From UBA3478 sp036782715 (lineage in GTDB: Bacteria > Bacteroidota > Bacteroidia > Flavobacteriales > Flavobacteriaceae): a stretch of 37,347 bases of DNA. Position numbers and translations under genes: made by a program. This document shows, one piece after another, positions 34,264 to 37,347 of the stretch. Within the stretch, counting starts at the first letter, position 1, and each line of letters begins with the position of its first letter. The notes under the pieces were generated by a model, which was not told the origin of the DNA, ran no database searches, and worked only from the letters and a program-made list of their open reading frames with translations. The stretch covers positions 1-37,347 of the forward strand of contig DAIPYN010000012.1 of assembly GCA_036782715.1 (NCBI GenBank). The letters are read 5' to 3'.

Positions 34264-34680
34264 TTATGCGCAGAATTCGTCGTAAGCGCCTTTAAGATTG
34301 TCAGCAATCATTTGCGCCGGACGCCCTTCAATGTGATGACGCTCGATCATATGTACTAACTCCCCGTCTTTGAAAAGGGCCATACAAGGCGAAGAAGGAG
34401 GAAAAGGGACCATCATCTCACGAGCTTTATTTACCGCTTCAATATCGAAACCTGCAAAAGCTGTCACAATACGATCAGGAGTATGAGGGTGTGCTAAACT
34501 CATTTTTGCAGCAGGGCGAGCGTTCGCAGCAGCACAACCACAAACAGAGTTAATAACGATAAGGGTGGTGCCTTCTGCATTAAGTGCGGTTTCTACTGCC
34601 TCTGCGGTCACTACCTCTTCAAACCCAGCAACTGTTAGGTCGTGCTTCATGGGTAAAACAAGTTCTTCTGGATACATCAT
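34264..34680 (-). CDS. BrxA/BrxB-family bacilliredoxin
   Basis: A 138-residue thioredoxin-fold protein of the YphP/YqiW family. The CGC active site is C47-G-C49 in INSVCGCAAANARPAA, and FKDGELVHMIERHHIEGR closes the fold. In Firmicutes these proteins remove bacillithiol from oxidised thiols; many Bacteroidota also have bacillithiol genes, but none is in this window. I start at the first ATG (34680); a longer frame from TTG at 34698 has no support, and ATG at 34677 is an alternative. Monocistronic, with its own terminator. Confidence 0.9.
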   Translation of the reverse strand: MMYPEELVLPMKHDLTVAGFEEVVTAEAVETALNAEGTTLIVINSVCGCAAANARPAAKMSLAHPHTPDRIVTAFAGFDIEAVNKAREMMVPFPPSSPCMALFKDGELVHMIERHHIEGRPAQMIADNLKGAYDEFCA

Positions 34681-34712
34681 ATTGAAATTTTTTATCAAGC
34701 TTATTTAGGCTA

Positions 34713-34720
34713 CAAAGATA
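34713..34720 (-). promoter_or_regulatory. Candidate -7 box for the bacilliredoxin gene
   Basis: TATCTTTG on the minus strand, 32 bases before the chosen start. It faces away from an identical box at 34737-34744, 16 bases apart. Confidence 0.5.
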
Positions 34721-34736
34721 GGGTTTTTCAAAAGTG

Positions 34737-34744
34737 TATCTTTG
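34737..34744 (+). promoter_or_regulatory. Candidate -7 box for the djlA-like operon
   Basis: TATCTTTG is followed by CCCTC and the ATG at 34750, giving a probably leaderless transcript. Confidence 0.5.
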
Positions 34745-34749
34745 CCCTC

Positions 34750-35466
34750 ATGCGTTCAATTGCACCTATTATCGGAGCCTTTATCGGCTATTTTGTGCTG
34801 CGTTTTCCTGGGGCTATTCTGGGCTATTTTATTGGCAGAATGTTTCAGTCAAACGTTACCGTTAAAACCTTTAGTAACTCGAGGTCCATTGATTTTGACT
34901 TTGGTATCAACCTCATTTCATTAGCGACCGCAATCATCAAAGCCGATGGCAAAGTAGACCAGGCTGAGCTTGACTATGTTCGTCAGTTTTTTATCAGAAA
35001 CTATGGGGTGCAGCGCGCCAATGAGGTTTTCAGAAGTTTTAAATCTCAAATCAATCAGAGCGAGATTAACGTGGCAAAAATTGCCTCCACATTTCGATCT
35101 TATACTTCCTATGCGACACGAGAACAGATCTTATACTTTCTAATTGACCTTGCTAAGTCTGACGGCAGTATTAGTCAATCAGAAATCGACAAACTCGCTG
35201 AAATTGCTCGTTATCTGGGAGTACAACAATGGGAGCGTCTAAGGGCTCTATTTGAAGATAGCTCTGATCAGGCCTATAAGATTCTTGGGATTGAACCTTC
35301 TGCAAGCAATGATGAAATTAAAAAGGCGTACCGTAGCTTAGCTAAAACCTATCATCCTGATAAAGTTATTACCGATGATCCTGCCCTTAAAGCGGGTGCA
35401 GAGGAGAAGTTCAAGCAGATTCAAAAGGCTTACGATACGCTTCAAAAAGAACGAGGAATTAAATAA
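34750..35466 (+). CDS. DjlA-like membrane-anchored TerB/J-domain co-chaperone
   Basis: A 238-residue protein. The N-terminus has a glycine-rich membrane segment (IIGAFIGYFVLRFPGAILGYFIG, residues about 7-29). A TerB-like helical domain follows at about 48-168 (LISLATAIIKADGKVDQAELDYV and LIDLAKSDGSISQSEIDKL, the paired D-G-x-[VI]-x2-x-E repeats). A C-terminal J domain has HPD at 202-204 (TYHPDK). This is the DjlA order, so it would stimulate DnaK at the membrane. It shares TAATG with the next gene. Confidence 0.87.
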   Translation: MRSIAPIIGAFIGYFVLRFPGAILGYFIGRMFQSNVTVKTFSNSRSIDFDFGINLISLATAIIKADGKVDQAELDYVRQFFIRNYGVQRANEVFRSFKSQINQSEINVAKIASTFRSYTSYATREQILYFLIDLAKSDGSISQSEIDKLAEIARYLGVQQWERLRALFEDSSDQAYKILGIEPSASNDEIKKAYRSLAKTYHPDKVITDDPALKAGAEEKFKQIQKAYDTLQKERGIK

Positions 35467-36044
35467 TGGACACACTGTTTTTTTACTTTGAACTGGGAAT
35501 CAAACACGTGCTAGATCCCAACGGATACGATCACGTACTCTTCATGTTTGCCCTTGCCCTGCCATATCTATTTAAGTCTTTTTCTAAACTATTAGTGCTG
35601 GCAACGGCCTTTACCTTGGCGCATTGCTTCTCACTCGCCTTAGCCGCTTTTAATGTAATGAGTGTCGATGCAGGAATCATTGAATTCCTAATACCTGTAA
35701 CCATCGTGCTCACTGCAATTCACAACTTAATTACCATTGGTCAATCGGGAGGATCCTATCATATTCAACTTGCTGCAACGGTGTTCTTTGGGTTGATACA
35801 CGGGTTCGGATTTTCTAATTATTTCAGAATGATCATGAGTGGAGAATCGAGTAAGCTTACCGCACTTACTGGGTTTACTTTGGGTATTGAGTTGGCTCAA
35901 ATTATTGTCATCACGTCAACCTTGCTATTGACACTTTTGATTGCGCTCTTGGCTAATGAACGAAAGCCTCTTATCTTACGAATTCTTTCAGCCTTTGTAT
36001 TGATTCTGTCAATCAAAATAGCTGTAGGTAACTGGCCATTCTAA
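35466..36044 (+). CDS. HupE/UreJ-family membrane protein
   Basis: A 192-residue protein with about six hydrophobic segments. Conserved His-containing motifs are GIKHVLDPNGYDHVLFM near the start, TLAHCFSLALA in the second segment and FFGLIHGFGFSN in the middle. The family includes HupE and UreJ, linked to nickel uptake for hydrogenase and urease, but this short Bacteroidota form is found without those enzymes, so the metal is not certain. It overlaps its neighbours by one base on each side (TAATG), so all three genes are likely translated together. Confidence 0.83.
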   Translation: MDTLFFYFELGIKHVLDPNGYDHVLFMFALALPYLFKSFSKLLVLATAFTLAHCFSLALAAFNVMSVDAGIIEFLIPVTIVLTAIHNLITIGQSGGSYHIQLAATVFFGLIHGFGFSNYFRMIMSGESSKLTALTGFTLGIELAQIIVITSTLLLTLLIALLANERKPLILRILSAFVLILSIKIAVGNWPF

Positions 36045-36472
36045 TGGAAGCAAAAAAACAACAGAAATACGATCTTGCCTACCTCGCAATGGCAAAGCGT
36101 TGGAGCGAATTATCTCACTGTACTCGCAAAAAAGTTGGAGCACTTATTGTAAAAGATCGTATGATCATTTCTGACGGATACAATGGAACTCCCACCGGTT
36201 TCGAAAACCCTTGTGAGGACGAAGAAAACTATACGAAATGGTATGTGCTTCATGCTGAAGCCAACGCTATTTTGAAGGTTGCAAGTTCAACACAATCTTG
36301 TAAAGGCGCCACCCTATACCTAACTCTTTCTCCATGTCGTGAATGTAGCAAGCTAGTTTATCAGGCGGGAATCAAAAGACTCGTCTACGACAAGGCTTAT
36401 AAAGACACTACCGGATTAGAATTTCTTCAAAAAGCCGGGGTTGAGGTCGTGCAGTTAGATGCAGAAAAGTAG
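36044..36472 (+). CDS. dCMP deaminase-like protein (cytidine/deoxycytidylate deaminase family)
   Basis: A 142-residue zinc hydrolase. Zinc ligands and catalytic Glu are H70 and E72 (LHAEANAIL) with C98 and C101 (LSPCRECSKL). The insert CEDEENYTKWYVLHAE before the zinc motif and NGTPTGFENPC are typical of dCMP deaminase (ComEB-like), which makes dUMP for thymidylate synthesis. It is third in the djlA-like/HupE-like operon; no functional link is evident. Confidence 0.9.
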   Translation: MEAKKQQKYDLAYLAMAKRWSELSHCTRKKVGALIVKDRMIISDGYNGTPTGFENPCEDEENYTKWYVLHAEANAILKVASSTQSCKGATLYLTLSPCRECSKLVYQAGIKRLVYDKAYKDTTGLEFLQKAGVEVVQLDAEK

Positions 36473-36500
36473 TGCTTGGTGAATAGGGTGGTTTAGAGTC

Positions 36501-36698
36501 CTATTTCAGTTTCTCCTTCACTTTCAGAGATTGAAGATTAATCAGTACAATAAGTATTACGATTAATGAAACTAACACTCCGTAAATAGCCGTTCTAGAA
36601 TCATCTGCCCACATGCTGTTAAAATCAATGTGATAGACATTGAATGCAGCTAACCCTAAGGCAATAAATATGATGATGTAAGAGACAATCTTGTTCAT
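36501..36698 (-). CDS. Small two-helix membrane protein
   Basis: A 65-residue protein with two membrane helices (about 5-22 and 38-56) and a charged C-terminal tail (LKVKEKLK). I do not recognise a family. It follows marC by 10 bases on the same strand, which together with its regular composition makes it a likely real gene. It may be an accessory or simply co-transcribed membrane peptide. Confidence 0.62.
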   Translation of the reverse strand: MNKIVSYIIIFIALGLAAFNVYHIDFNSMWADDSRTAIYGVLVSLIVILIVLINLQSLKVKEKLK

Positions 36699-36708
36699 AG
36701 TATTCTAT

Positions 36709-37287
36709 TTAAAAAAGTTGTGGTGCATTTGCAGCAAAAAGTTTTACAGCGATAGCGAGTAGAATAATTCCAAATACCTTTCGAATAACGGTTAACCCAT
36801 TATTGCCAAGAACCTTCTCGATATGTTTCGAAGATTTTAAGACCACATAGACTACAATTAGGTTAAAAATGATAGCGACAATAATGTTTTGAACATCATA
36901 CTCTGCCCGTAGTGATAGAATGGATGTCATGGTGCCTGCACCAGCAATTAGCGGAAACGCAATAGGTACTACCGAAGCCGTCTCAGGCGCTTCTTCGCCG
37001 AAAATGCTTATCCCTAAAATCATCTCAAGGGCTAAGAAGAAAATTACAAACGCACCGGCCACGGCAAATGAATTCACATCAATACCGATCAGACTCAGGA
37101 TTTTCTCTCCAATAAAAAGAAAGGCAATCATGATAATCCCAGCTACGATAGAGGCTTTTTCAGACTGAATGTGCCCTACTTTTTTTCGTAATGAAATAAT
37201 GATGGGTACTGAACCAAGAATATCGATCACGGCGAAAAGAATCATTGACGCCGTTAGAATTTCTTTGCTGTTAAATTGAATATCCAT
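36709..37287 (-). CDS. MarC-family integral membrane protein
   Basis: A 192-residue protein with six hydrophobic segments, as in the MarC family. Characteristic sequences are FAVIDILGSVPIIISL near the start, GAFVIFFLALEMILG in the middle and VPIAFPLIAGAGTMTSIL with the conserved P-L-x2-GPG-like turn (here AGAG). Once linked to multiple antibiotic resistance, MarC has no proven transport function. It is first of a two-gene unit with the small membrane protein downstream. Confidence 0.9.
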   Translation of the reverse strand: MDIQFNSKEILTASMILFAVIDILGSVPIIISLRKKVGHIQSEKASIVAGIIMIAFLFIGEKILSLIGIDVNSFAVAGAFVIFFLALEMILGISIFGEEAPETASVVPIAFPLIAGAGTMTSILSLRAEYDVQNIIVAIIFNLIVVYVVLKSSKHIEKVLGNNGLTVIRKVFGIILLAIAVKLFAANAPQLF

Positions 37288-37310
37288 TGTACTACGATGA
37301 TTAGGTAGTG

Positions 37311-37318
37311 CAAAGTTA
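37311..37318 (-). promoter_or_regulatory. Candidate -7 box for marC
   Basis: TAACTTTG followed by C on the minus strand matches TAnnTTTG, 23 bases before the MarC start. Confidence 0.42.
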
Positions 37319-37347
37319 TCCCAAATTTTGAGGGTTAGACGATTTCT

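Noticed and set aside
1..37347. CRISPR array, tRNA or rRNA genes
   Set aside because: No regularly spaced direct repeats and no cloverleaf or rRNA-like stretches were found; nearly all sequence is coding.

Overview
The window looks like a chromosomal piece of a free-living member of the Bacteroidota, most likely a Flavobacteriales-type (possibly marine) bacterium; the rank below phylum is inference. The support is: start-proximal TAnnTTTG boxes of the Bacteroidota -7 type instead of strong Shine-Dalgarno sites, lipoproteins with a C-x-DG-x2-NGDE disulfide-rich anchor, a suf operon ending in a DUF2480 gene, a hem cluster with a divergent AraC-type gene, and a laminarinase-like GH16 lipoprotein. 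A run of 99 N (33891-33989) shows it is a draft or metagenome assembly. I see no IS element, prophage, CRISPR array, tRNA or rRNA, and no intergenic stretch longer than 300 bases.

Layout. 19-2651: probable end of a polysaccharide utilisation locus, with a surface glycan-binding lipoprotein and a GH16 beta-glucanase. 2691-6265: aminopeptidase P, then (minus strand) a BrnQ-type transporter and thiamine-phosphate kinase. 6399-12756: one tight operon sufA-sufB-sufC-sufD-sufS-sufE-sufT-like-DUF2480 for iron-sulfur cluster assembly. 12760-13986: GTPase HflX on the minus strand. 14159-16875: two overlapping paralogues that I read as exported propeller/Kelch sensor domains joined by one membrane helix to a cytoplasmic winged-helix-like domain. 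This is the least familiar part of the window, and it is preceded by two dyad-symmetric sites.

16872-30685 is dominated by heme synthesis. hemA-hemC-hemD-hemE-hemF-(PhzF-like)-hemB run on the minus strand with overlapping or nearly touching ends. An AraC-type regulator and hemH face away from them, and hemJ lies further on (30137). Together they cover the path from glutamyl-tRNA to protoheme except hemL (and gltX), by the protoporphyrin branch (HemF, HemJ, HemH). A MATE exporter follows hemH, a 1029-residue Asp-box repeat protein separates it from hemJ, and an orphan histidine kinase is translationally coupled to hemJ.

32172-37287: an exported (Tat) Gfo/Idh/MocA oxidoreductase ending at a clear terminator; a PlsC-type acyltransferase broken by the assembly gap; a bacilliredoxin; a djlA-like/hupE-like/dCMP-deaminase-like operon with TAATG overlaps; and a minus-strand MarC plus small membrane protein pair. 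Suf and hem being close together puts the two main iron-consuming cofactor pathways in one neighbourhood, but the sequence shows no shared regulatory site for them.
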